A stretch of DNA of 64,000 bases from assembly GCA_035079385.1 (NCBI GenBank), contig JAVHKY010000030.1, positions 992,001-1,056,000 of the forward strand, in the 5' to 3' direction. The position numbers and the translations under genes were made by a program. This document shows positions 46,701-58,257 of this stretch, piece by piece. The notes beneath the pieces are model-generated. The model worked only from the letters and a program-made list of their open reading frames with translations, was not told the DNA's origin and did not search any database. The stretch comes from Aspidiotus rigidus. Taxonomy: Eukaryota; Arthropoda; Insecta; Hemiptera; Diaspididae. How positions within the stretch are numbered: position 1 is the first letter of the stretch; every line of letters starts with the position of its first letter.

Positions 46701-48679
46701 GCTTTTTCACCCATTTACCTATGGAAAAGCGCGAATAATTTACTCTAAAAAATAATTATGTTTCGATATGTACTCGCATTATTCCGTGAGGGAACAGAAA
46801 TAGGTTTGATCAAGATGTTGCATAAAAAAAATATCGAGATCGTAATTGTCAGATACGAGTCGAATAATTTTCTTCGCGTGTTTTCTCATGTATTCATAAG
46901 ATGTAAGATGTATTTTTTTCTTACTCTCTCTCTCTCTCTCTCGTGCTCTCTCTGTTCCACGTACGTTTTACATGGCACGGCATCGTAGTACATGGTGACT
47001 TTACACTAAGCATGTTTTCAGGAAGCTCGATTACTTATATTTTAATACCACTATTGTACACTGCACATCGCGCGCCGCAACACCGGAAGCCGACATTCGG
47101 TAGCGGGGTTGTGTGAGTCACACGAAAAAAGGTGACTTATTACGGGCTCGAAATTAAAGGAAAAAAGATTTTTTCAGTTTTTGTTTCTAACTCGTCTTAC
47201 CGGTAATATTCAAGTTTAATGCAACGTATGTTGTGTGCGCTTTAAATATTATTTTTAACAAGCATCATTCGTGAAAGGGTTCTTTTTTACTAAAATCTAC
47301 CCCTTTTTTTCATATATATATTTATAAGTCTTTTTACTGGTCCTTGTTTTCTTCTTCCACATCGGTGACGAATGTAATAATCATAATATACGGCCGTAAG
47401 AAATGCGAAACATATGTTACGAGTAATTATTTACGAAGAAAAAAAAAAAAAGAAATGATTCCTAATTTGCGGGTACACAAATGAAGACAAAGCAGCGCTC
47501 GCATTTTGGTGAACATCTGCAATATACAGTCAGAGTTTTGTTGATGAAAAAATTTGAATTTTTTTTTCATTTTTTCGACGACGAGAAATCGAGATTTTAA
47601 TTTGACAACGACGAATAGAATTACGACGAAGGCCACAAAAAGTTATAATTACATTATTACTAGTTTATAAAATAAACTCGTCGTCGTATCATTAGGTACC
47701 ACTAAAATAATTTGACTCGAGAAAATACGCTACACTTTATGGCTTTGTAAATGATGTCACAGAAAAGGGGAGAAAATGTGAATGGTTTTAAGAAGACTGT
47801 CTATATGGACGTCTTGAAGGGGGAGGTTGGCGGTTGACCAGGAAATAGTAAAAGACGACGAACGCGTTATACCATGTCATAGCGAAATTTTTTATAACAT
47901 TCCCACAGAAAAATAAAGTATAATATTTCGTTATTAATTTCACCTTGTTTCAAAGGTTTACGTACTCTGTTGAACCCGAAGGGTTGTTTTTTTTAGAAAT
48001 AACGCCGCTGAGTGTGTCGAACGCGGAAGACGGGTATAAAGATTTTACGAGCTCTGCTTTTCTAAATCTAGCGAAGCTACGGTTACATTACCATAATATA
48101 GGCATCTTCCCCCACGATCGAATAAACTATGATCGAGCATTCGAGAGAACAAATCTTCAATTATTCGGTTATTAGTAAAGTCGTAGCAGTTCCAAATTAG
48201 TCGAGTGAGCCACGGAAGAACTTTTGATAACCGTTTCCACCGTTTCCTTTCTTACTTGGTATTCGATACCCAACCAATACCCAGAAATGACAACGCAAGA
48301 TTTAGCGATACTTGCCTTTTCTGGAACTTGGCAACGTATTTGTATTCGTTTATCCCTCTCCTTCCGCCCAAGGATGACTGCAATCATTCATCCAGACCAT
48401 GGCTATCTTCCATGTCGTCATAGAATTTCCAAACAACATCCATAGGACCTTTCTAATCATAACTACTCCAACTTTCGCTCCAGACAAGACATCGGATTCC
48501 AGGCACAGGTTGGACTTTTATACTCAGTGAGGAATCTAGGATAATTTTCAAAAGAAAGCTCGAATAATGATATACTCTTAGGCCTTCAACAAAAGGGGGA
48601 TGCAAATTTTCAATTATAACAGTGTTCAACATTCTACAAACTGAAATTTGGCATTCCTGGTATCCAGGACGGAGATTCT
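40716..48679. other. Long interval with dispersed repeat fragments and no recognised gene
   Basis: I find no protein that I recognise. About 43.4-46.5 kb contains several short copies of a dispersed unit. Its hallmarks are ACCTATAGCTC-GGAGGTCGAAATTTTTCC-AAGTCC (for example 45,475-45,510 and 46,455-46,500) and AAATTTTTCAAGTC followed by a TCAAGGTC-like block (43,570-43,620; 43,808-43,860). The parts at 41.6-42.7 and 46.7-48.4 kb are richer in CpG words and look like ordinary non-coding DNA. A 22-nt inverted repeat lies at 43,888-43,969. Confidence 0.35.
43888..43969. repeat. Short inverted repeat
   Basis: The arms ACACAAATTGCTTTTCCCGCAC (43888-43909) and its complement (43948-43969) differ at one base and are 38 nt apart, so the DNA or its RNA could form a strong hairpin. 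It carries no protein and shows no target-site duplication that I could see. Confidence 0.5.
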
Positions 48680-49120
48680 CGATGAATGGTGTCGATCGTC
48701 AATTTCAGTCGACACAATGAGACGTCAAGTGGACCGAAAGTTTGCTTCAATTAAAGTCTTGATATATTGTTGAGATCGACCTCACGTCGACATCGATATC
48801 AGTTCTTCCATTTCGACTTATTCGCCACGTCAATTTCTGCCCGATTTAGAATCGACTTCTCCAAATTCTTTATCGATCTGAAATCGACTGTTCTATAATG
48901 CGTCGATTTCAAATTGATTTGTACTTCTAGGGTAATACACGCTGGTCGACTTCAAATCGATATAAGATCTACATCAATTTGCACTCTCCAAATTTTTTTG
49001 TCAACCCAAAATCTACTGCTCTGTTGCGTCGGTTGATAGACGATTTCAAGTTTTCTGGAAATGTATGCTGGTCAATTTTAGATCAACCTAAAATCGACTT
49101 CGATGTACAGTCGATTCACA
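48680..49120. repeat. Degenerate TCGA-rich tandem tract
   Basis: Variants of AAATCGACTT and TCGATTTCAA recur on both strands throughout. A larger ~125-bp duplication can be followed from CTTCTCCAAATT (48,857) to CACTCTCCAAATT (48,982), each followed by AAATC(G/T)ACTG, TTGCGTCG or TGCGTCG, and GCTGGTC(G/A)A. The internal symmetry suggests a satellite-like array that has decayed. Confidence 0.5.
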
Positions 49121-49574
49121 ACTACCCTCTCGTAGCATTTTGTAACTGTTTGGTGACTTCGCTACTCACAGAAAGAATGTGCAGTTATAATATTATACGT
49201 AATGAGAGCCGTTGAGAATCTCAATTATACTCTTGACCAGTGTAGTGATGGTCAAATCGACGCAATTCGAATCTGATCCCAGAAGTAAACTAATTTTCGA
49301 CCTCGATTCTGAAACCCTATCAGATTGTACACTTGAATTCGATGCAATGTCGACGTCGAATGCAAGTCTTCTACCAATGAATGACATATAATCGACATTT
49401 CGAGTCGTCGTCCTAATCGCTTGTGTCGCACGTGCAGCAACCCGTCCTCCATTGTGAGAGGGTTGCGAGTGTATTAATTTTGTATCGGTATCGAATTCTC
49501 CAAATATAACTTCGGTGTTTAAGAAAAAGGCAGATTTTTTGACGGAGGCAAATATATAAAAATCATATTTCATA

Positions 49575-50490
49575 TCTACTAGTAAGTGATCTCATTTATA
49601 TTTTGAGGCCATGCGTGCTTCGTGATGAAATCAAGGCTTAGTTTGTGAATTCTTCTCACAGAGGCGTACACCCCGTTCTTGAACTGGTAAAGGCATGGTA
49701 TAATGTAAGAGCTATCTAGCTCGGGGGGTCTCACTCACTCCGTCCGATTGCCCTCTGTTCTTGGTGTACTACATTTTGAGCTGTTAACTTTAGTGACGTC
49801 ATGACTCTCCATGATGCCTGTCTGTGACGTCAACAACACAGCTTGGGCTCTCTCTTCCTTACTCTGTTCTATTCTCGGGATCACTCACTCCGCTTGTAAG
49901 CCTCCCAACAGTCTCCCTTATACTCTGCCTCCGGATCATGGCTGATGACGTCATACTTGCAGAATCCAGAATTGGGGTACTTGTCCTTAGCTTCCATTAT
50001 ACTGGGGTATACAGCATACTAAACTATACTAGGCCTACCAGGCTTAACATAAACCTAACATACAGCAGTATAAGAGTCTATACTAAACCACTTGTAGATT
50101 ACAAGGACGAGGGGAGGTGGATCAAACTTACACATTGCAGAATCATGCTCGTGGTCATGGTTGATGACGTCATAGTTGAAGGGGGTCTCGAGGTCACGGC
50201 TGATGACGACACCAGCTGATAACATCAAAGTTTATTATAAAGGAAGAGAAAAGATACAGTATACAGGATTATTAGGAGGTAGGAAGGCTATTCGCAGGCG
50301 TGATGTGAACTCGCAAATTTTGGAATTAAAAACTAGAATTCAGGACTCGCGGAACTCGCATATTTTCAGAATCATATCTAGGGTTCCTATTCGGTGGGTG
50401 AGGCCAGCTCACAGAGATGGTTTGAACCCGCAAATTTTGGAATTAGGGGCTAGGATCCAGGAACTTTCGGGGAAGACATGAAACATATCA
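49575..50490 (+). repeat. Dispersed repeat family RP1, copy C
   Basis: Begins TCTACTAGTAAGTGATCTCATTT and follows copy B (24.1-25.5 kb) block by block to AAGACATGAAACATATCAAAA, where similarity ends. It contains four perfect TGACGTCA octamers. Confidence 0.65.
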
Positions 50491-50529
50491 AAATCTTCTA
50501 TGCGCAACTCCCTCTTTTTGAAAACTGCT

Positions 50530-50860
50530 AGGCTGCAGGGCTTTCAGCACGTAATGCACCTCGTCGCGTGCTTCTTTGAAACTTGGTATGGTGTCTAGCT
50601 ACTCGGAGTAAGCGCTGCATCCTTCACAATCTCTTGAAATACCAACTAAGCTTGCCTCTCTCAAGCCTCCACACCTTAAAACGGTTTCCTGCGGTCGATC
50701 ATCTCGCTCATGATCGCAATACGAACACGTTTCCTGCTCAACTTTCCTCAACTTCTAATTAAAACACTTGTTGAAGCAGCCATGGCCACCTAACACCTGC
50801 TTCGGATGAAATTTTAGCTGATCGTGGTCTCGGTTCATCTATTTGTCAAGGTCGGGTATC
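50530..50860 (-). pseudogene. R1-like LINE ORF2 C-terminal zinc-finger fragment
   Basis: A minus-strand frame reads FHPKQVLGGHGCFNKCFN, a stop, then KLRKVEQETCSYC. R1-clade proteins end with (V/L)L(T/S)GHGCF..YL......P.CxxC. A shifted frame further on reads LREASLVGISRDCEGCSAYSE and IPSFKEARDEVHYVLK, consistent with the segment after the zinc finger. Stops and a frameshift mark it as dead. No intact R1 is present in the window. Confidence 0.55.
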
Positions 50861-50864
50861 ACCA

Positions 50865-52547
50865 CACTGATCGTTCATACCCTTAGCTCACTCCGAGCAT
50901 TTCTTGCTTTTCATTTCTCAAGCGAGGAAATATCAAGCAAGAATACCAGGAGTCCACTCACAATGAGTTGTTGGTATTCTTTCCCGTTTCATTTTTACAT
51001 GAGGCGTTGGCTAGACTATTCGGTTCCAATAAACAGCTGTAGAAAAATAGGCTCCATTTTATCAATAGTATTAAAATGAAAAGTTGATGACTCCCAACAA
51101 TGAATAATACGGTTCAGGGAAAATACATACCAGAGTACGCGTAAGGGAGATTTTGGTGATAATATCGATGGTTTTCAATCATGAAAAAATAGGTTCTGGA
51201 TATAAAAGTATTCATCATTTTCTAGCACATTGAATGAGGGAAGAGACAAAAAGAGAAAACTGAATGGAATCGGAGTCTGTGGAGCAGGTCATTATAAAAA
51301 GTTGCTTTCCTAGTTCATAAATACAAACGTAAGTTTACCAAATTACAACTATGGGACTAATTTACTGTGATGGCTCTCGCGGACAAATTTATGTATTAAA
51401 GACAAAAAGAGAGAAGAAAAAATCGTCCGCAAGATTTTTTTTTTCCCTCTTTGATTCGCGAAATTCATTTGAATAGAAAATAATGTACAAGATGAGAGAC
51501 ACGCAACCGGTAACGAACAACATTAAATTATCCAGAAAATAGAAAGGTTCTAAATCAGTCGCGCGCTGGTGGTAGCCACAACTGGTATCGAACAAGGAGG
51601 TCTCAATTTACAGAAAATCGAAACTTCTGTTCTCGATATCTACTTCTTTTTTTTTGTGCAAAACCTTCTTCAAATATTGTCTGTATTATGAATGTTCTCC
51701 GTTCGCCATCGGAGGGTGCCGTCTGCGCCCGATGTCGTAAATAATCACCAGCTTTTCATTTCCACAAATTCGTTGAATTTACTAACCTAACCGCGATTAA
51801 GCTGTCAATAAGTTTCCGTATGTAATTAATATCAGTGGTGAGTTCGAGAATTATTATCAGCGATGACACAAAATATTGCGTTTGTGGCATTGGATTATAC
51901 TGCGATTAAAGAGAAAGAAGGGAAATTGTTGCTAATCTAATATTCTGGCAAAACGTTATACAGACTCTTCTCTCAAATACCCTATTTAGAGGTTAGGTGA
52001 ATTTCAATTATTCAACTTTTAGAGTCACTTAATCGGAATGCGATAAAATGAAGTCCAGAAGGGAGACAATTTCATAGAGGGTTCGTCGCTGGATTTGGAA
52101 AATCGAAAATGTAGAGGTGATCTACAGAACCACTCGACAAATCGAAAGACGAGGTGAGACCCAGATTGAAATCTTGAAACGTTTAAAAAAGACTCCAGAG
52201 ATGGGAGAGCCGTGAGGAGAACCAAAAGGAACACCGGTACTCCCACAAAATTCATTAATGAAAAGTTAAATTTGGAAAAAGTTGAGAGACAGGCAATCGT
52301 TTCTTCAAAAACGGTATGCGCAAAACAATCACTTCATCAAGTAAATATTTGAAATCAAGCTTCGCTAACTCAAAAACGGGATAGAAAATGAACGATCCTA
52401 CCGATCTGACGGGCACAGCCTACTCGCAGATAAAGCCATCCGTGTGTCACCGGTGAGGCACAAGACTTGAGAGGAGGAGCATAGCAAGATTACCTGAAGT
52501 GCAGCGAGGTACTCTCATTGGACATGACAATACATTCACTGATCTTT
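50865..52547. other. Gene-poor interval left of the second PLE
   Basis: No gene supported. From about 52.0 kb the sequence may include remnants of the 5' region of the neighbouring PLE, but I could not align it to the other elements. Confidence 0.3.
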
Positions 52548-52731
52548 AGGAAATTCTTACTTACCCAGCCAAGATCTGATGACATATTTTTTGCTGCAGC
52601 TTTTCAATCAAAGAGTGAGTCCAAGCAGTCACGCGCTCCACGTCAAGGAATTGACGGAAACCGCAATAGGTCGAATCAATGAGACAGAATTTAAGGTCGG
52701 CGCATTACTTAAAATATATAGTATCATTGAG
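52548..52731 (+). repeat. Left copy of the direct repeat flanking PLE relic 2
   Basis: Matches 54,497-54,672 in order: AGGAAATTCTTACTTACCC, TGCTGCAGCTTTTCAA, GAGTCCAA(G/C)CAGTCA, CTCCACGTCAAGG, then TCGGC(G)CATTA. The two copies differ by scattered substitutions. Position and relation to the coding region suggest the pseudo-LTR or tandem-copy structure of a PLE. Confidence 0.65.
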
Positions 52732-54264
52732 ACCCATGTTGAGGGTGGTGAAGACTCACCGGTACTCCAAAACAGGTTCAAAGCTGTGTTGAAAGAGAAC
52801 AGTGTACCTCACAATAAAAGGACGCTTGATATGAATCCGGTAGCACCGAAATTCAAGGGGCTTGTAAAACTCCACGCGAACCTTCCGATGAGAACACTGA
52901 TTAATAGCATCAAATCACCACGTTACAAGATAGCGAAAATCGCAGCCATATTCTTGGAAGAAAACTACCAGTTTGCACACAGAAAAAGTATCAGAAACAA
53001 TGGTGAGCTAGAGAGGAACTGGACAAGGTGGAAATCAGGAGAAATGACAAGGTGGTATTCTTGGATGTGTCAAACATGTTTAGTACAACATCAAAGAAGA
53101 AACTACTCGCCTTGCTTCGAAACAACAGATATCATGAGAACTCCGACAGGCCGAAGTATGCCGAAATGGTGGAAGAGATTTTGAGCCAGAACTACTGCCG
53201 CTACGATAACAAGTTCTACGGCCAGGATGAAGGACTAGCGATGGAATAACTGCTGTCACCGATATTGGCGGAGATATTCATGAATGATATGGAAAACAAG
53301 ATATTGAAGGGTAGGAAGTTCAGAAATTCGATTAAATACCAGGCCAGATAGGTAGATGATATCCTAATTATATGGTCAGGCATTGATAGACAGGTGAACC
53401 TAACCTGGAAATGAAAGCGATGAATGAGAGCATCAAATTTACAGTAGAAAAGGGCAATAAGACCATCCGTTATTTAGACTTAACAGTCGCGCTGGTAAAC
53501 AACCGGATAAAGTACAAAATCCACAGGAAGCCGACGAACACGGACACCATCATCCCAAATGACTCGTACCACCACCCCCCAGATACAACTCAGCGGCAAT
53601 CCAGAACTACTCCTATTGGGCAATTTCTGTCCAGAAGAACAATGAAGAGAAGACGAAGGAAATCAAGATAGCAAAGCAGATCGTAGAAGCCAACGGCGTG
53701 GTGGAGGGAGGGTTTGGGAAAATGGAAGCCAAGAAGGAAATCCATGGTCCGGATCGATACCATGCATAGGAAAGTACACAAACAAGGTGATAAAAGTGTT
53801 CAACGATTATGATGTGAATATTGATATCCATGATGATAACCCACCCATAGTGAAGAGAATCAGCAATGACCAACCGGAAGAAAAAGACAAGGAAAGCTTG
53901 AGCGGAGTGTATAAGCTCAGTTGTGAGCAGAGAGAATGTATCTACATCGGTTATACTGGGAGAAAGTTTAAGATCAGGAAGAAGGAGCACGAAACATCGA
54001 GGTAGAAAAGAAGGGAAGTCACGGCTGTAAGGAAGAGCAGCATGGAAAAGGAATATTTGAAGTCTTCTTACACGTACAGCATTGTACAAAGAGAAGAAAA
54101 CTCTGAGAACAGATGGAGGTTGCAAAGCCAGGCTCTTGAACAATGTAATCACATTTGACAGCGAAAGATTATTCAGCCTGGTGATTGGACAAGGAAGAAG
54201 AACGTTACCGTTGACAGCAAACCAGATAGCCAACAGAAATGCAGCACATTGGTCAACAGAGTGA
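52579..54264 (+). pseudogene. Decayed Penelope-like element 2 (RT plus GIY-YIG)
   Basis: Ordered PLE motifs occur in broken plus-strand frames. They are a PKFKGLVKLHANLPMRTLIN block (about 52,848-52,910), FLDVSNMFSTT as motif A (about 53,060), and a degraded EGLAMExLLSPILAEIF motif B with a stop (about 53,230-53,280). Next are QARxVDDILIIWSG with a stop replacing Y of YVDD (about 53,340-53,380) and IRYLDLTVAL (about 53,468). A GIY-YIG start follows: GVYKLSCEQRECIYIGYTGRKFKIRKKEHE (about 53,908-53,995). It differs clearly in sequence from the intact element at 35.4 kb and is a separate lineage. At least three inactivating changes are visible. Confidence 0.8.
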
Positions 54265-54353
54265 ACCGATGACAACACAGCATTGTTATAGCCAATAGGA
54301 TCACAGTTCTACCGTATACTATAAAACTTCATGTCTAAGATCTCGTCCCTCAG

Positions 54354-54404
54354 TAGCGACACAATTGATGATGTGGTAGTACCCAAAAGCACTCTTGTAC
54401 GCTA
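54354..54404 (+). ncRNA. Hammerhead ribozyme relic at the 3' end of PLE relic 2
   Basis: Stem I is TAGCG...CAA paired to TTG...CGCTA with an ACA/TA internal loop. The core is TTGATGA plus T (C3 to U). Stem II is weak (G-C pairs around TAGTA). AAAA replaces GAAA, then comes the minimal stem III GCAC and U-C at the cleavage position. The two core changes suggest it is no longer active. An AATAAA lies a few bases downstream (54,408-54,413). Confidence 0.55.
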
Positions 54405-54496
54405 ATCAATAAAGTAGAATTGTAAACTTGAGAATTTTTCTATAAGAAATTCTAGGTCTAATCAAAATATGTAACACCATTGACCCCCAACTCTCA

Positions 54497-54672
54497 AGGA
54501 AATTCTTACTTACCCGACCATGATCTTATGCCATATTTTCTGCTGCAGCTTTTCAACGGAAGAACGAGTCCAACCAGTCAGGTTCTCCACGTCAAGGGCT
54601 TGACGGCAACCACTAGAAATTGAATCACTGAAACCAAATATAAAATCGGCACATTAATCAAAGTATGTAGAA
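54497..54672 (+). repeat. Right copy of the direct repeat flanking PLE relic 2
   Basis: Counterpart of 52,548-52,731. It lies downstream of the hammerhead relic, as expected if it is the start of a truncated second tandem copy. Confidence 0.65.
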
Positions 54673-57560
54673 GTAAAACATAAGTAACCGTCTAACCGAG
54701 CTTAAAATCTCTTTACTGACAGACTATCCCTCTAAATATCCCGGATTTATTCCAATAAGCCCCTTGAACACCTGCCTCACGAATGGAGTGTTAATTCGTA
54801 AGCTGTAAATGTTCTTTAAAAATATAAATTCCTGAGGAAGTTTTCCTTGCTTTTTCTCCAATAGAAACTATGAAAGTTCGGACTCTTGAAAAAGTGAAAA
54901 CGATTTAGAAAGAAAATACGAGAAATAATCGATTCAATCGTATTTTTCAGTCCTTTCGATAACCGAAGTAATTACAAAAACCGTTGCTCGTCGATACGAT
55001 TTCGTCTATTATTTATCTTTACGCATTATAGTTGTAAATCGTAAATTTACAACTCAATATTATATAATTACACTTGTATCGTGTACAATTCTTCTATAAA
55101 ATTTAATTACTACCTTTTACACGCAAGTAGCCTAGGGATAAAAATCAAATTTTCAAACGTAGGTTAGAAAATAGAAAAACCTGTTCCATCGATAAAAAAG
55201 TGATACAAAAGATAAAAAATATACGCATTCGAGCGCGGAGAACGAAGAATAACGTTTTAACAAAAATTATTATTTATTTTTTTTTTTTCTGTTACATCCG
55301 ATAAAAATTTTGTATCCATCGAATGAGAAAAAAAAGCCTGATGGAGTATGAATTTGAAAAAGAAAAAAACCAGAACTGGTTGTTCTCGTTTATGGGGTAT
55401 TATATTGAAGGTACTGCACTGAATCAACTTCATCCTACTTCGGACAATCCGGGAAAACTGGGCAATAATCAATAAAATATAATGGTTTTCAATTCCAAAG
55501 AAACTCGCGATGTGATCGGTCCAAGCCGCTCGTCTCTGCAGAAAGATTGTTGTTTCGCGCGCGTAATTATTCTCGCCATACCGCCCGTGAGCACTGCCAC
55601 CGATTTCGCTGCTCAACGTTCGCGATCAACGGAAAACGCGACGCGGCACAGCGCAGCGCGACGTCCAAGCTTCGTGTCAAAAAACACCTGACTGTATGGC
55701 GCCTTCCAATGTCGTCTAAATCTTTGATTAACACTGTTTAGTATAGTCGGACGTGGTCGCCGTCAACACGTTTTCAAGATTGACTGTGACCGGGTAATTT
55801 TCTTCATTTTCGTCGTCAAAATTGAAAATATTAGGTCTCGGTAAAAAAAACTCGTAGGTACCTACATAATGACGACGTAATATTGTCTTTGAAGACGGTC
55901 GAAGAAAGAAGTAATACTGTACATTATTTTATGGTATTATATTCGAGTTTCAATGAGCACCGGTATCACGTCCTCGCACTGATTATCAGTTTTAGAAGCC
56001 GACGACTGTATCATTACCAAAAACATTCATCTTTTTTTTTTTCTTCTTCTCTTCTCTTTGTATATTTTCACCGTTTTCAGACAGAAAATATCTCATTTTA
56101 TAATTTACCTGCAGACTGTATCGGATCGGATCGAGGTGTCTAGTTGTATGCGACTAAACTTGTCCTTATTCTCTCATTCGCGGCTGATTAACTGGAATTA
56201 GTGCGTTATTACACCATTTTTCTTCGTCTTTCACGATTTTATGCGGTCTTTCCTTATTTGTGTTGCACTGCTGCTTCTTACTCTTCTATAGAGGAGTACG
56301 TATCGTATACGTAAGTTGAGCTGTATAGTTTTTTCAATTTCAAACGGAATACTGTATCACTGAATGAAAAATATTTATAATTTATACACACAGACCCCGC
56401 AAGTGTACTACACACAACCAGTTTATCACTATACTGACGAGAATCTCGTAGACAAATTTCTAATTTTCAAGATAAATAGAGTTTCGTGTAACGAGTATAT
56501 AAGTAAAAATACCTCTTGAGTTGTGGTTTTCAAACCTCATCAGTCATTAGTTATTCTAAGGCCATCATCGTAATCGACTCAAAACAAAGATTTATCCACA
56601 CACCTTTTTCCCCCCTTTCTTGACGAGTTTTCGGTTACTGAATGGGAATTAATCTGGTTAACTTTTTTTTAAAATCAATTTCTGGTACTCCTGAAGAATT
56701 GACACGAAATGATAATAAATATTTACCGCAGAAGGGAGAGTGAACGTTTATATTCTAGTTCAATTTATTCACAAAAACAGGAAGGACCCAGCAAAGAGTA
56801 TAGCTCATTGAAAGAGGTAATCTGCCAATCTGCCTTGTACTGTACTTCAGAAGTTTCAGCCCTCTACCTCAACTCTTCGTCGTTCCAGGGCCATGATTAT
56901 GATTTTATTTTGAAATTTTCTACCCAAACGTATCTTGCAGCGAGATATCTGTAGTTTAAGTTGTCTGTAGATGATCATCGAGACTACCTACCAGAATTTT
57001 TCTGCGACGTAAAGTCTCGTTCCCGGCCTAATTCAAAATTCAAATGTCAGTTTCATAATATAGGTATTTCGGTGGCGATTCGAAACTATTGTAAAAAGAT
57101 GCTCTACACAGTTCCAAAAAATGTGAAAAAAACTTTCAAGAAGATCGGAATGGGGGAAGATCAATAAATAATGAAAAAACGGAATGAAAACGCGAATACG
57201 CAAAGTCGACGCTTGCCGCAACAGTCTGGTAAGTGCATCGGGCCACGCCGCCAGTGAGTAACGTTCGTTCCCGGCTTTTGAGCCTATTACATTCCGCAAC
57301 TTGATGATTTTCATTCTCCTGCTCACTCTCAATGCAAAAAAATTCATGAAAAAAATCATACATCGTGTGAGTTCATTTCATTCTAAGTCGATGACTTGAG
57401 TTCGTAAATGAGGTGATATAGAGGTCAATTTCCTAGAAGGTACGAATGAATTTGAATATACTTCTGTATCTTTCTAACTCTAAAAAAAACAATAGGAGAA
57501 AAAAGATATCAAAATTTGAAAAAAAGGAGCCAAATTAATTTTGGTAAAAAAAAAATTAAA
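54673..57560. other. Gene-poor, CpG-containing interval
   Basis: No recognised gene. Several short frames are present, but none has domain signatures or splice support. The sequence resembles the 27-30 kb and 46.7-48.4 kb intervals in composition. Confidence 0.35.
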
Positions 57561-58039
57561 TTGGATCCGCTCCCTTGCAAAGTGATCAAAAGGAACTCGA
57601 CCTCCCCAGTAGGTCATTGTTTTAAGAACAGGTTATCATGATGAAAATTTTGAAATGTATCTTAAAACTGAAGACTTTTCGAATATACCTTGCAAAAAAT
57701 CTATATGTGACTCCTCAAATACTAATAAAGGTGGAGCGGAAGGCCCAATGACGTACAGCTTCATTGTTTGAGGTTTCTAGTCACCATACCTGCAATTTTA
57801 AATGCTTCAAAATACCTCACATGTTGTATGAAGATTGAAATATTCAGAAAATTTGTAAAAAACATGAAATAAATATCCTCAAAACTAGGCAACTTGCGGT
57901 ACCTCCTGTCTCCCCCCCCCCCATGTCTACCTAGAGAGCTCACATATACGTTAGAATGTCATAGTTGGCCTCTACTACTCGAATATCATCCTGAAAATCT
58001 GAACCTGAACAATGTATTTAGTCTAGAGAAGAAAAACCG
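57561..58039 (+). repeat. Dispersed repeat family RP2, left copy
   Basis: Almost the same 0.47-kb sequence occurs at 63,482-63,955 in the same orientation. Both begin TTGGATCCGCTCCCTTGCAA, contain TTAAGAACAGGTTAT, GCTTCATTGTTTGAGGTTT and AAATACCT(C/T)ACATGTTGTA, and end GAGAAGAAAAACCG. The differences are scattered substitutions and small indels. No frame of note is present. It sits directly left of PLE relic 3. Confidence 0.75.
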
Positions 58040-58257
58040 CAACCAAATCTTTGGTTCCTATCGATTCGGACGTCACAAAAATGGTAACTGAGTGGGTACC
58101 CTAAGTTGTCGCTGTTCGGATGGTCGAATAATGGAGTGCCACCTCGGTCCGATTGAACGTCAAAAGCCACAGTAACGACATACGATCTCTCATAGACTCT
58201 TCCGACAAAATTATGACCAACCAGAAAACAAGAGATTCTTCGCTCCACATCCCGAGG

